Positions 34,680-44,069 are shown, numbered from the stretch's first letter. The stretch is DNA of 64,000 nt from Bacillota bacterium (GCA_023435645.1 JAEYRK010000053.1:1-64000); one strand, 5' to 3'. A program made the numbers and translations. Notes: generated by a model not told the origin, from the letters alone.

Positions 34680-35762
34680 ATGAATTACAACATAGCAGTA
34701 ATTCCGGGCGACGGAATCGGACCGGAGATCATTACGGAGGCGAAGAAGGTACTGGATCGGATCGGTGCGAAATACGGTCATACCTTCAACTATACCGAGG
34801 TGCTGATGGGAGGTATATCCATTGATAAAACCGGAGTACCTCTTACGGAGGAAGCTCTGGAGACAGCAAAGAGAAGTGATTCCGTGCTATTGGGAGCAGT
34901 CGGTGGGAATGTGGGACAATCGAACTGGTACAGCCTTCCGCCCCATCTGCGGCCGGAGGCCGGACTTCTGGGAATCCGTAAGGGCCTGAAGCTCTTTGCC
35001 AACATCAGACCGGCAGTCCTCTATGAGGAACTGAAGGCAGCCTGTCCTTTAAGGAAGGATATCATCGGTGACGGCTTTGACTTCGTGGTGCTGCGTGAGT
35101 TGACCGGGGGACTTTATTTTGGTGAAAGAAAAACCTACGAAGAGAATGGTCTTCGTAAGGCATATGATACACTGGTTTATGATGAGAATGAGATCAGGCG
35201 GATCGCAAAGCTGGCCTTCGAGATTGCGATGAAACGGAATAAGAAGGTATGTAGTGTGGATAAGGCCAATGTACTGGATTCCTCCAGGCTATGGAGACAG
35301 GTAACGAAGGAGGTTTCTAAGGATTATCCTGAGGTGGAGCTGACGGATATGCTGGTGGATAACTGTGCCATGCAGCTGGTGAGGAATCCGAGACAGTTTG
35401 ATGTCATCCTTACGGAGAATATGTTTGGAGATATATTATCAGATGAGGCTAGTATGGTGACAGGCTCCATCGGTATGCTGGCATCAGCCAGCCTAGGTGA
35501 TACGAAGCTGGGGCTTTATGAACCGAGCCACGGCTCTGCCCCGGATATCGCAGGACAGGATAAGGCAAATCCCATCGCAACGATACTCTCGGCAGCGATG
35601 ATGCTCCGCTACTCCTTCGATCTAATCGAGGAAGCGGATAGAGTAGAGGCTGCAGTAAAGGCAGTCCTTCAAAAGGATTACCGGACCATCGATATCATGT
35701 CAGAGGGAAAAACTCTTGTTGGAACGAAGGAAATGGGCGACTTGATTGTTAGTGAGATATAG
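34680..35762 (+). CDS. leuB: 3-isopropylmalate dehydrogenase
   Basis: NAD-dependent oxidative decarboxylation of 3-isopropylmalate in leucine synthesis. The start MNYNIAVIPGDGIGPEI is typical. LRELTGGLYFGERK is the substrate-binding region, and NMFGDILSDEASMVTGSIGMLASASLG is the isocitrate/isopropylmalate dehydrogenase signature. NAD-binding residues follow in EPSHGSAPDIAGQDKANPIA. Length 360 is normal. GGGAGGAG lies before the ATG. First gene of leuB-leuC-leuD; leuA is not in the window. Confidence 0.97.
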   Translation: MNYNIAVIPGDGIGPEIITEAKKVLDRIGAKYGHTFNYTEVLMGGISIDKTGVPLTEEALETAKRSDSVLLGAVGGNVGQSNWYSLPPHLRPEAGLLGIRKGLKLFANIRPAVLYEELKAACPLRKDIIGDGFDFVVLRELTGGLYFGERKTYEENGLRKAYDTLVYDENEIRRIAKLAFEIAMKRNKKVCSVDKANVLDSSRLWRQVTKEVSKDYPEVELTDMLVDNCAMQLVRNPRQFDVILTENMFGDILSDEASMVTGSIGMLASASLGDTKLGLYEPSHGSAPDIAGQDKANPIATILSAAMMLRYSFDLIEEADRVEAAVKAVLQKDYRTIDIMSEGKTLVGTKEMGDLIVSEI

Positions 35763-35878
35763 AATAATCAGGAGGTGACTCATTCCATACAAGGAAATTA
35801 CAAACCGGAGGAATCCGTGGGGACGGACTTTAGGGTTCTAAAGAGTGATATAACATAATAGGATAGGAGGATTTTGCT

Positions 35879-37144
35879 ATGGGAATGACAATGACGCAGA
35901 AGATACTGGCCGCCCATGCGGGACTGGAACAGGTCACTGCAGGACAGCTGATTGAGGCGGAGCTGGATCTGGTACTGGGCAATGACGTAACAGCCCCGGT
36001 TGCCATTCATGAGTTTGAGAAGTTTACATCAAATAAGGTATTTCATAAGGATAAGATTGCGCTGGTACCGGATCATTTCACACCCAATAAGGATATCAAA
36101 TCTGCGGAGCACTGCAAATGTGTCAGGGAATTTGCAATGGAGCAGGAGATTACGAATTATTTTGAGATTGGTGAGATGGGGATTGAGCATGCACTGCTTC
36201 CTGAGAAAGGTCTCGTGGTAGCAGGAGATGTTGTCATCGGAGCGGATTCCCATACCTGTACCTATGGAGCTCTGGGAGCCTTTTCTACAGGTGTAGGAAG
36301 CACAGACATGGCAGCGGGTATGGCTACCGGCAAAGCCTGGTTCAAGGTTCCGTCCGCTTTGAAATTCATTTTGACAGGTAAGCCTGCGAAGTGGGTCAGC
36401 GGTAAGGATGTTATCCTACATATCATTGGTATGATCGGAGTGGACGGTGCCCTATATAAATCCATGGAATTTGTGGGAGACGGTATAGAGAACCTCTCTA
36501 TGGATGATCGGTTCTCCATGGCTAATATGGCGATTGAGGCAGGAGCCAAGAACGGAATCTTTCCCGTGGATGCAGCCACAATCGCTTATATGAAGGAGCA
36601 TTCCACGAAGGAATATACCAGCTACGAAGCAGATGCGGATGCAGAGTATGATGAGATCTATGAGATAGATCTCTCCGCCCTCAAGCCCACTGTGGCCTTC
36701 CCCCATCTTCCGGAAAATACCCATACCATTGATCGTGTGGGGGAAATCAAGATTGACCAGGTTGTCATCGGTTCCTGTACGAACGGAAGAATCGAAGATC
36801 TCAGAACTGCTGCTAAGGTATTGGAGGGCAGGAAGGTGGCGAAGGGAGTTAGAACCATCGTCTTCCCTGCAACCCAGAAGATATACCTGCAGGCCATGGA
36901 GGAGGGTTTACTCGCTACCTTTATTAAGGCCGGTGCAGTAGTTAGTACTCCCACCTGCGGACCCTGTCTGGGGGGACACATGGGAATTCTGGCAGCAGGA
37001 GAACGGGCTGTTGCTACGACTAACCGCAATTTCGTCGGCAGGATGGGTCATGTAAAATCCGAGGTTTATCTTGCGAATCCCGCAGTTGCCGCAGCCAGTG
37101 CGGTCACCGGAAAGATATCAGGACCGGAAGAATTGGGTTTATAA
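35879..37144 (+). CDS. leuC: 3-isopropylmalate dehydratase large subunit
   Basis: Aconitase-family subunit isomerising 2- to 3-isopropylmalate with LeuD. The 4Fe-4S ligands are visible in VIGSCTNGRIEDL (about residue 299) and TPTCGPCLGGHMG (about 359-362). DSHTCTYGALGAFSTGVGSTDMA is the other conserved block. At 421 residues it is the shorter archaeal/clostridial type rather than the 465-residue enterobacterial form. GGAGG lies 8 nt before the ATG. It sits 116 bp after leuB and is followed by leuD. Confidence 0.97.
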   Translation: MGMTMTQKILAAHAGLEQVTAGQLIEAELDLVLGNDVTAPVAIHEFEKFTSNKVFHKDKIALVPDHFTPNKDIKSAEHCKCVREFAMEQEITNYFEIGEMGIEHALLPEKGLVVAGDVVIGADSHTCTYGALGAFSTGVGSTDMAAGMATGKAWFKVPSALKFILTGKPAKWVSGKDVILHIIGMIGVDGALYKSMEFVGDGIENLSMDDRFSMANMAIEAGAKNGIFPVDAATIAYMKEHSTKEYTSYEADADAEYDEIYEIDLSALKPTVAFPHLPENTHTIDRVGEIKIDQVVIGSCTNGRIEDLRTAAKVLEGRKVAKGVRTIVFPATQKIYLQAMEEGLLATFIKAGAVVSTPTCGPCLGGHMGILAAGERAVATTNRNFVGRMGHVKSEVYLANPAVAAASAVTGKISGPEELGL

Positions 37145-37230
37145 GCTGAAGATAGATTCAGTTTGCAAAAGGTACCTAGGTACTTTTTACACTATGATTG
37201 AAAGCCTATAGCAGGCATATGGAGGTAATT

Positions 37231-37719
37231 ATGAAAGCATATGGATTAGTTCACAAATATGGTGATAATGTGGATACGGATGTTATCATACCTGCCCGCT
37301 ACCTGAATTCCTCCGATCCTAAGGAGCTGGCAGCGAAATGTATGGAAGACATCGATAAGGACTTTGTTAACAGGGTGAAGCCCGGAGATATTATGGTAGC
37401 GAATAAGAATTTCGGTTGTGGCTCCTCCAGGGAGCATGCACCAATTGCCATCAAGGCTTCCGGGATCAGCTGTATCATAGCTGAGACCTTTGCCAGGATC
37501 TTCTACCGGAATGCAATCAACATCGGTCTTCCGATCATCGAATGCCCGGAGGCTGCAAGGGAGATCGAAGCAGGGGATGAGGTGGAGATTGATTTTGATA
37601 GTGGAAGGATCTATGATAAGACGAAGGGTAGCACATACCAGGGGCAGGCATTCCCTGAGTTCATGCAGAGGATTATCAAAGCAGAAGGTCTGATCAACTA
37701 CATCAACAATAAAGCATAA
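37231..37719 (+). CDS. leuD: 3-isopropylmalate dehydratase small subunit
   Basis: Swivel-domain partner of LeuC. The start MKAYGLVHKYGDNVDTDVIIPARYL and the loop NFGCGSSREHAPIAIKASGI (substrate binding) are diagnostic. Its 162 residues match the short type paired with the 421-residue LeuC. The ATG at 37231 follows GGAGG by 6 nt; an earlier TTG would extend the protein by 11 codons but lacks a site. It is the last gene before a terminator at 37738. Confidence 0.97.
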   Translation: MKAYGLVHKYGDNVDTDVIIPARYLNSSDPKELAAKCMEDIDKDFVNRVKPGDIMVANKNFGCGSSREHAPIAIKASGISCIIAETFARIFYRNAINIGLPIIECPEAAREIEAGDEVEIDFDSGRIYDKTKGSTYQGQAFPEFMQRIIKAEGLINYINNKA

Positions 37720-37737
37720 TATGAATATAATTGAAAG

Positions 37738-37794
37738 AAGTGCCATAACCTTCCTTATACGAACCTGTAGGCCGGGAGGTCTGGTACTTTTTTT
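37738..37794 (+). terminator. Terminator of leuBCD
   Basis: AAGTGCCATAACC pairs with GGTCTGGTACTT (a wobble and a small bulge) around a loop containing its own short stem, and runs into seven T. Confidence 0.65.
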
Positions 37795-37916
37795 ATGCTT
37801 TAAATATTGCTTTTAATTCCCGATGGGCATGCTATAATATGAATGAACGAGGTTATTCTTAAGGACTGCGAAAGGCTTAAAGCGGCAGGTAATCAAGATA
37901 ATAAGGAGGAAGTACC

Positions 37917-38330
37917 ATGTGGATTTTTTATGCATTCATGTCAGCGATATTTGCGGCATTGGTTTCAATTCTTGCCAAGATTGGTATTAGGAACATCAAT
38001 TCCAACCTGGCTACGGCAATCAGAACAGTTGTGGTTTTGATTATGGCCTGGGGAATCGTATTTTTAACAGGGAAGCAGAAGGAGCTTTCTACGCTGACGA
38101 GCAAGAACTGGAGGTTTTTGATCTATTCCGGACTGGCAACGGGAGCCTCCTGGCTGTTTTATTTCAAAGCTCTACAGATGGGGGAAGCCTCTAAGGTGGC
38201 TCCCATTGACAAGCTGAGTGTTGTTCTTACGATGATTATGGCATTTATATTCTTAGGGGAAGCCTTCACGGTGAAAACGGCAATCGGTGGAATACTAATT
38301 GCAGCCGGAACGCTGGTCCTGGTTCTATAG
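37917..38330 (+). CDS. EamA/DMT-family membrane protein, single-domain (137 aa)
   Basis: Small multidrug/metabolite transporter-like protein with one EamA unit. About four or five transmembrane helices end in the family motif FLGEAFTVKTAIGGILIAAGTLVLV. Full-length DMT transporters have two such units, so this one probably functions as a dimer, as other half-size EamA proteins do. AAGGAGG lies 7 nt before the ATG. Substrate unknown; it is not clearly part of an operon with leuD, which ends with a terminator. Confidence 0.82.
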   Translation: MWIFYAFMSAIFAALVSILAKIGIRNINSNLATAIRTVVVLIMAWGIVFLTGKQKELSTLTSKNWRFLIYSGLATGASWLFYFKALQMGEASKVAPIDKLSVVLTMIMAFIFLGEAFTVKTAIGGILIAAGTLVLVL

Positions 38331-38447
38331 GAGGACTCTCTAAGCAAATTGCTTTGTCGTTATGTGATAAATCCTTAAGGAATGGAACCTTTTTCCTTAC
38401 TGAAACATAAGTTGAAATAGAACTTAGAATTAGGGATGATATTCAAT

Positions 38448-39242
38448 ATGAGTGGTACGATTAGATATACAATCCGGCCATATGATACCTTATGGATGCT
38501 GGCGCAGGTATTCAATACAACAGTAGATTCTATGATGGAGTTAAACCCGGGGATAGATCCCAGAAACCTCCAAGTCGGGCAGGTAATAACAATCATGCCG
38601 GGCTATCAATACTACCCATCCTATGGTAGTGGAAATACCGGAAATCCTATGGATGATTTTGATGATATGGATATGGATATGGACATGGATATGGATACGA
38701 TGATGTGCGATCTAGTGAATTATTTCCGTATACTATGGGAGCAGCATATTGCCTGGACCAGAATGGCTGTCATGGGTATCATCCATGAGCTTCCCGAGGC
38801 GAACCTGATCATTCAGAGATTACTTAGAAATCCTGTAGATTTTGCCAATGCTTTCAGAACCTTTTATGGAGATGAGATCGCTCAAACATTCGAAGAGCTG
38901 TTAACAGCTCATCTTACCATAGCTGCAGAGCTGGTGCAGGCTGCCAAGGCGGGGAATGCGCAGGCAGCTGCAGATGCAGAGCAAAGGTGGTATGCCAATG
39001 CAAACCAGATAGCAGAATTCTTAGGAAGCATTAACCCCAATTGGAGTAGCGAGGATTGGAGTGCCATGATGAATGAGCACCTGGAGCTGTTACAGGAGAA
39101 TATCATGCAGATGCTGGAAAAGAATTATGAGGACAGCATCAACGGTTTTGATGAAGTGGAAGCGCAGGCTCTTGAAATGGCTGATATGATGGCCGAAGGC
39201 ATCGCAAAACAGTTCCCTGCTTATGAAGATAGTATGGTATAG
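38448..39242 (+). CDS. LysM-domain protein with Asp-Met repeat linker (264 aa)
   Basis: The N-terminal LysM domain (about residues 4-49; YTIRPYDTLWMLAQVFNTT...IDPRNLQVGQVITIMPGY) should bind peptidoglycan or spore-coat glycan. A linker follows with six Asp-Met pairs encoded by a hexanucleotide repeat. Then comes a long alpha-helical region (about 85-260) in which two related helical segments seem to recur (for example TFEELLTAHLTIAAELV and MMNEHLELLQENIMQML). There is no signal peptide, as in LysM proteins of spore coats. The ribosome site is weak, so an earlier ATG at 38436 cannot be excluded. Confidence 0.7.
   Translation: MSGTIRYTIRPYDTLWMLAQVFNTTVDSMMELNPGIDPRNLQVGQVITIMPGYQYYPSYGSGNTGNPMDDFDDMDMDMDMDMDTMMCDLVNYFRILWEQHIAWTRMAVMGIIHELPEANLIIQRLLRNPVDFANAFRTFYGDEIAQTFEELLTAHLTIAAELVQAAKAGNAQAAADAEQRWYANANQIAEFLGSINPNWSSEDWSAMMNEHLELLQENIMQMLEKNYEDSINGFDEVEAQALEMADMMAEGIAKQFPAYEDSMV
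38664..38696 (+). repeat. Hexanucleotide repeat GATATG encoding Asp-Met
   Basis: Five near-perfect GATATG/GACATG units in frame within the LysM protein gene, giving a run of alternating Asp and Met. The length may vary by slippage. Confidence 0.8.
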
Positions 39243-39631
39243 AAGATGAATAACATAGGCAGCTATGGCTAGACAGTGACAGCATAGGCAATTAAGGATT
39301 CCTTCTGAAATGATACGAAGGGTATACGGCTTATATGTCTTCCCTCAAAAGACATACGCAAAGGAAAAACATAGCTGAACATTAAAAGGACTACCTGCGA
39401 TGCAGGTAGTCCTTTATTTAGAAATGAAAGCTTGGTATTTAAGAGTTGTGAGGGGAATCATGAACCTTTCCTTGGCGTCTTAATAAGATATAATGTCGGG
39501 ATAATGTCAAATCTACGGTTTGTGAACGATATTATTATCAGCAATCATACCGTAGATCGGTGATAAAGGCTTTGCCGATTTCCTATAGCTAGAGATTATT
39601 TTAAGATAATTTATATCAAAGGAGTGATTAT
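39243..39631. other. Intergenic region with terminator and a second inverted repeat
   Basis: Apart from the terminator at 39385-39420, nine-base arms ATCTACGGT (39511-39519) and ACCGTAGAT (39549-39557) flank a 29-nt loop before the DUF2935 gene. This could be an operator or leader hairpin. No gene is seen. Confidence 0.4.
39385..39420 (+). terminator. Terminator after the LysM gene
   Basis: AAAGGACTACCTGC pairs perfectly with GCAGGTAGTCCTTT around GAT, followed by ATTTA. It is a strong 14-bp stem about 140 bp after the stop. Confidence 0.75.
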
Positions 39632-40555
39632 ATGCTGTCTAGAAGAGACTTTATACGCCAGTCGCTGGAAACACATCTGTTTTTTGCCAGAATTATGAAG
39701 GAGCATGCTTTTTTTCTACAGGTCGGTTTTACCCCCAGGGATGATAGATTTAGCCATCGTGCAGATGAGCTAAAGCATGCATTTGAGAATTTCCTGGCGG
39801 ACTGCGTGGCCCTGTCCAATGGGGTTATCAGCGATGATGTACTGCAATCTGGTGAGGTTCTCACCCAATACACCCTGGAGGCAGAGCGGGCTACGGAATT
39901 CTATACATCAGTACCCTTCAATACTAAGCTGACACAAGCAGAGCTGGGACTTTGTGGAGGTCAGGAATTTAGCCCGACTCTGGAGAGAAATGTAGCTATA
40001 CTCAATCGAAGAGCTATTTTTCTGCTGGATGAGATTATCCGCTTTAAGAATACAATATTAAATGATGTTTTAGCATGTAAGATGTTTACGAATAACTATC
40101 CGCTGCTCATAGACCATATTCTGAGGGAAGCCAGATTCTACCAGAGACTGATTAAGAGACTGCAATCCAGGGAGGAGGTCAATATCCAGCGGGAGGCCTT
40201 CGAGCAGGAAATCTTCTGGAATAGGATTATGGCGGAGCATTCTAAGTTCATCCGAGGGCTTCTAGATCCTTCCGAGGAGGAGCTGTTTATAACAGCAGAT
40301 CATTTTGGCAAGGAATTCGATCAGCTGACCTATGAAGCAAAGGAGGCCATGGAGCTATCCAGACCGGCTTTGGACAAAGTAACAGAGAAGAGCCTGGAGG
40401 CTACCTGTAAGTTACGGGACTTCAAGGCCCAGGGTACGGAAGGACTGCTTGACTGTAAGATTAAGTCGATTATAATTCCTCTGTTGGCAGATCATACTCT
40501 TAGGGAAGCCAGCCATTATCTGCGTCTATTAAAAATTTTTAAACGTTGTGATTAA
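39632..40555 (+). CDS. DUF2935 domain protein (307 aa)
   Basis: All-helical protein with two homologous four-helix halves. The first opens SLETHLFFARIMKEHAFFLQVGF; the second contains EIFWNRIMAEHSKFIRGLLDPSEEEL. Each carries E/H residues (LETHLFFARIMKEH; TLREASHYLRLL) that suggest ferritin-like metal sites, as noted for this family in Clostridia and Bacilli. Function is unproven. AAAGGAG lies 7 nt before the ATG. The small DUF1540 gene follows 70 bp later and may share the transcript. Confidence 0.82.
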   Translation: MLSRRDFIRQSLETHLFFARIMKEHAFFLQVGFTPRDDRFSHRADELKHAFENFLADCVALSNGVISDDVLQSGEVLTQYTLEAERATEFYTSVPFNTKLTQAELGLCGGQEFSPTLERNVAILNRRAIFLLDEIIRFKNTILNDVLACKMFTNNYPLLIDHILREARFYQRLIKRLQSREEVNIQREAFEQEIFWNRIMAEHSKFIRGLLDPSEEELFITADHFGKEFDQLTYEAKEAMELSRPALDKVTEKSLEATCKLRDFKAQGTEGLLDCKIKSIIIPLLADHTLREASHYLRLLKIFKRCD

Positions 40556-40625
40556 ATTACCTCGTATGATTCTCTTTGTTCCGGCAAACAATAAGATTGT
40601 AAAACACAAGAATGGAGGGACAAAG

Positions 40626-40805
40626 ATGGCAGTTAGAAAAATGGATAAACCAAATGAAGGAATCAAATGCATCGTCAATACCTGTGAGTATTATATGTCC
40701 GGTGATCATTGTTCAGCAGAGAAGATTGTGGTAGAACCCAGAAATGCCAGCAATTCCGATGATACAGATTGCGCTACCTTCGCTCCTAAGGGTAATTTTA
40801 GATAA
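40626..40805 (+). CDS. DUF1540 domain small protein (59 aa)
   Basis: A short protein with the four-cysteine pattern of DUF1540 (CIVNTCEYYMSGDHCSAEKIVVEPRNAS...DCATF), which probably binds a metal ion. The longer open frame overlaps the preceding gene and lacks a ribosome site. The ATG at 40626 follows GGAGG by 7 nt. Such proteins are common in spore-forming Firmicutes; no function is established. Confidence 0.82.
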   Translation: MAVRKMDKPNEGIKCIVNTCEYYMSGDHCSAEKIVVEPRNASNSDDTDCATFAPKGNFR

Positions 40806-40846
40806 TCTGTCATAGAAGTGCGATCAGATTACTATCATGTTAAATG

Positions 40847-40907
40847 AAATACAGGATGTCAGTAGTTAGCCCCTTCCTAAGGGACGATCTAAGACATCCT
40901 GTATTTT
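40847..40907. terminator. Terminator between DUF1540 and the ytvI-like gene
   Basis: AAATACAGGATGTC (40847-40860) pairs perfectly with GACATCCTGTATTT (40893-40906); the plus strand continues TTCT. The loop contains a secondary CCCTT/AAGGG stem. It may work in both directions, as genes converge here. Confidence 0.7.
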
Positions 40908-40967
40908 CTATCTTTATATCACTTACTTATAAGCTCTTTAAGAACAATGTAGCTTTATTTGTTATGC

Positions 40968-42017
40968 TTATCGAAATAATTGGATGGTTCCCTCATCGTT
41001 CAGCTTCTTAAGGATCGTAGCGATAACCGGCAATAATAAAAGACCAAGGACTCCCATCAGCTGGGCACCCACAAACATCAGCAGCAGTGTCAGAATGGGA
41101 TGCAGACCAATTTGCTGACCGACGATTTTAGGCTCAATTGTTTGACGTACTACGGTTATAACAACATAGAGTATCAGCATTCCGATACCGACTTTTGTAT
41201 TACCAAGGATCAATGCGATTCCTGCCCAAGGAAGCAGTATCAATCCTGTGCCCAGAATCGGTAGCACATCAATAATTGCAATCAGGGCTCCATACAGCGC
41301 TGGGTTAGGTATGCCAATGATCCATAGGCCGACGGATAATTCTATAAAGGTGATAGAAATGATGGTGGTATAGGCACGGATGAATTTACCCAGAGTGCCG
41401 ATGCCATTATCCTTAAGCTTCAGCAGCATCTCCCTACGCTCTCCCTTGAATTGCTTCATTACGAAATTCGAGATTCGGTAATAATCAATTGTAAAGAAGA
41501 AGGAGGATACGATGGTAAAGATCAGCTTGATGAGAAGCGTCGGAAGACCACCTGCAACTCCGGTAATCATCCCGATTACTGAGGAGGAAGCATTCTTAAC
41601 AAAAGCAAAGGTGGTATTATTCAGATCCTCTACATAGGGCCTGATCTGAGGAAACTGAAGCATCAGGTTATCCCCTGCCTTATCCAGGGCAGGTTGAATC
41701 GTATCCTCATAAAGATTCGGAAGCCTTCCGAACAGATCCTTTAAGAAGGTAAATATCTTCACTCCGATAAAGCTGAACAGGAGAACCAGGATTCCATAGA
41801 ATATAATCAATATGAAGATGGATACGAAGGTACGCTTGATATGAAGCTTTGCTTCAATCAGATCAATCAGCTTCCGAAATACTACTGCTATAAGTAGGCC
41901 GATCACAAAAGGCATCAACATGGGAAGGAAATATTTTATTACGATGTATACCAGGCCTAATATCATTACCACATAAATTACATGGATAATAAATGCCTTC
42001 TCTTTATCAATATTCAT
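40968..42017 (-). CDS. AI-2E/PerM-family membrane protein, YtvI-like (349 aa)
   Basis: Polytopic membrane protein with about eight predicted helices. The PerM/AI-2E family C-terminal pattern is visible (GALIAIIDVLPILGTGLILLPWA, then VVITVVRQTIEPKIVGQQIGLHP). It most resembles the sporulation integral membrane protein YtvI of Bacilli and Clostridia, but transport functions vary in this family. AAAGG lies about 10 nt before the ATG. It is third in a minus-strand series after the Pit transporter and DUF47 genes, with 54 bp to the latter. Confidence 0.8.
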   Translation of the reverse strand: MNIDKEKAFIIHVIYVVMILGLVYIVIKYFLPMLMPFVIGLLIAVVFRKLIDLIEAKLHIKRTFVSIFILIIFYGILVLLFSFIGVKIFTFLKDLFGRLPNLYEDTIQPALDKAGDNLMLQFPQIRPYVEDLNNTTFAFVKNASSSVIGMITGVAGGLPTLLIKLIFTIVSSFFFTIDYYRISNFVMKQFKGERREMLLKLKDNGIGTLGKFIRAYTTIISITFIELSVGLWIIGIPNPALYGALIAIIDVLPILGTGLILLPWAGIALILGNTKVGIGMLILYVVITVVRQTIEPKIVGQQIGLHPILTLLLMFVGAQLMGVLGLLLLPVIATILKKLNDEGTIQLFR

Positions 42018-42071
42018 TCTTACCGAACCTTTCTTAACAATCAGGTGCAGGGTTTTGTTTCATAAAATGCA

Positions 42072-42695
42072 TTAGGAATTCTTCATTACAATGCCTTCAA
42101 TAATGTCTGCCACATCCTCACAATTATCACAGCATAGCTCAAGGCGGTGCATGATTTCTGTCCAGGTCATGAGTTCAATGGGATCCTTGGAGGTGCGATA
42201 CAGTTGATTTACCATTTTTACATAAAGCTCGTCGCCGTCCTCCTCCAAGCGGTTGATTTCGATCAGCTTTTCCTTCAGCTTCTTGGAGTTTTTGAAATTC
42301 TTAAATTCTACCAATGCTTCATACATCGACTTACAGCATCGTTCAATCAGCTCTGTAAACTTTAGCACCTCAGGACGGATTTTTTGGATATCGAACATGC
42401 TAATAAACAGCAGAACATCCTCTACAGAATCAGTTACATCATCTATCTCCTGAGACAGATTGGTGATATCCTCACGCTCGATCGGGGGGAGGAACTCCTT
42501 CACCAGATGATCCATGATCTCATGCTTGGCCAGATCAGCGGAATGCTCAATATGATGCATCTCCTTAACCTTCGTCGGCATTTCCTCAGGATTGAAAGCT
42601 CCTAAGGTTTTATGAAGAATTTCAGCGGATTTTAATGAGAATGTGGATAGGTTAGCAAACGCCTCAAAATAATTGTAATCATTTCTTTTACCCAT
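42072..42695 (-). CDS. DUF47/PhoU-like protein paired with Pit transporter (207 aa)
   Basis: A helical PhoU-related protein of the DUF47 family. It has the repeated acidic metal-binding motifs typical of the group (EMHHIEHSADLAKHEIMDHL and EIDDVTDSVEDVLLFI; also MHRLELCCDNCEDVADIIEG). These proteins are encoded next to Pit phosphate transporters and are thought to modulate them. The Pit gene lies just upstream on the same strand, 109 bp away, with a 32-bp tandem repeat between. Confidence 0.9.
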   Translation of the reverse strand: MGKRNDYNYFEAFANLSTFSLKSAEILHKTLGAFNPEEMPTKVKEMHHIEHSADLAKHEIMDHLVKEFLPPIEREDITNLSQEIDDVTDSVEDVLLFISMFDIQKIRPEVLKFTELIERCCKSMYEALVEFKNFKNSKKLKEKLIEINRLEEDGDELYVKMVNQLYRTSKDPIELMTWTEIMHRLELCCDNCEDVADIIEGIVMKNS

Positions 42696-42719
42696 GTAAA
42701 GATACTTCCTTTCTATTAT

Positions 42720-42781
42720 AATGTTCTATTTCATATGTCTATTACATATATAATGTTCAATTTCATATGCCTATTACATAG
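42720..42781. repeat. 32-bp imperfect tandem repeat between pit and DUF47 gene
   Basis: Two copies of about 30 bp (AATGTTC-A/T-ATTTCATATG-T/C-CTATTACATA), starting at 42720 and 42752, differ at about two positions. They cover the region just upstream of the DUF47 start. Confidence 0.75.
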
Positions 42782-42804
42782 CTCCGGGAAGTCAGGACCC
42801 TGTC

Positions 42805-43845
42805 CTAAAAAATCCTGATAAAAATCAATGACATTATATAACCGAGGAGCCCACACCCGGGGAAGGTAAGAATCCAGGCAGCGACCATCTCCTTCACGAT
42901 GGACCAGTTAACACTGGAGAGGCGCTTGGAGGCACCCACCCCCATGATGGCGGTTGTCTTCGTATGGGTGGTACTAACCGGAATTCCCCAGGTCGTTGCA
43001 GCAAACAGACTGATGGCTGCCGCTGCATCAGCTGAAAAGCCCTGATAGGGGTCCAGCTTTACCATTCCCATGCCTACTGTTTTTATGATTTTATATCCAC
43101 CGATCGAGGTACCTAATGCCATGACAACGGAACACAGTACCATAAGCCAGATTGGGATGACATAATCCGAAGTAACACCTTCTCCGTTCGAAAGGAACAT
43201 ACCTAGCATAAACACGCCCATGAATTTCTGGCCATCCTGAGCACCATGCATGAAGGCCATGGCTGCACCACCGGCTACCTGTGCACCCTTAAAAACCTTG
43301 TTGGTTTTTCTCCGATCCGCATGCTTAAATAAATATCCGGTAAGTCTTGTGATCAGAAAGCCTAAGCCAAAGCCTATGATAGTAGAAAGCCCCAGACCAT
43401 AGATAACCTTGATCCATTCACTACCGTTAATACCCTTTCCTCCCTGCAGAGCGATTGCAGCACCGGTGACTCCGGCGATCAATGCGTGGGATTCGCTGGT
43501 AGGGATACCGAAGGCCCAAGCTGCAGTGGCCCAAACTACAATGGCGAATAAAGCAGCACAGAGAGCAACCAGTGCGTCCTTATCGCTACCAAACTTGACC
43601 ATCTTTGATATGGTAAAGGCTACTTCCCGGTTTACCATGGTCATTACAAGTACTCCAAGGAAATTGAAAACAGCAGCCATTATGATTGCCCTTTTCGGAC
43701 TGATGGACCTGGTCGATACGCAGGTTGCGATCGCATTTGGTGCATCCGTCCAGCCATTCACTAGGATGACTCCCATAATAAGTAGGACGGTGATGAAAAG
43801 GGTAGGGTTCGAAAATAGCTGCTGCAGAAATTCAGACAAACTCAT
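42805..43845 (-). CDS. pit: Inorganic phosphate transporter, Pit family (346 aa)
   Basis: Predicted low-affinity, cation-coupled phosphate permease with about ten membrane helices. The two PHO4-family signatures are visible: GWTDAPNAIATCVSTRSISPKRAI near the N-terminus and AAAISLFAATTWGIPVSTTHTKTTAIMGVG near residue 285. It is followed on the same strand by its usual DUF47 partner. A GGAGG site lies about 8 nt before the ATG. The length is at the short end but normal for Firmicutes. Confidence 0.93.
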   Translation of the reverse strand: MSLSEFLQQLFSNPTLFITVLLIMGVILVNGWTDAPNAIATCVSTRSISPKRAIIMAAVFNFLGVLVMTMVNREVAFTISKMVKFGSDKDALVALCAALFAIVVWATAAWAFGIPTSESHALIAGVTGAAIALQGGKGINGSEWIKVIYGLGLSTIIGFGLGFLITRLTGYLFKHADRRKTNKVFKGAQVAGGAAMAFMHGAQDGQKFMGVFMLGMFLSNGEGVTSDYVIPIWLMVLCSVVMALGTSIGGYKIIKTVGMGMVKLDPYQGFSADAAAAISLFAATTWGIPVSTTHTKTTAIMGVGASKRLSSVNWSIVKEMVAAWILTFPGCGLLGYIMSLIFIRIF

Positions 43846-44021
43846 TTTAACGCCTCCTAAAGAATAAAAATGATTTTGTTGCTATATTTTGCTCATACAT
43901 TTGAATATTATCATGTAATTAAAATAGAAGCAATGAAATTTTAAATAAGTATAGTATTTGATGTGATTTTTTTGTCATTTCGGCTTCTGGGAATCAATGC
44001 AAAAATAATTTCATTTTTACA

Positions 44022-44069
44022 TTGATTTTTATATGGAAATCCTTTATGATATACTGTACTACATTAAAG
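44022..44069 (+). promoter_or_regulatory. ilvD promoter with motif shared with serC
   Basis: TTGATT (44022-44027), 17-bp spacer, TATGAT (44045-44050). It is overlapped and followed by TATACTGTACTACATTAAAG (44050-44069), which matches 18 of 20 bases of the segment at 47738-47757 before serC. The rest of 43846-44157 shows no gene. Confidence 0.55.
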
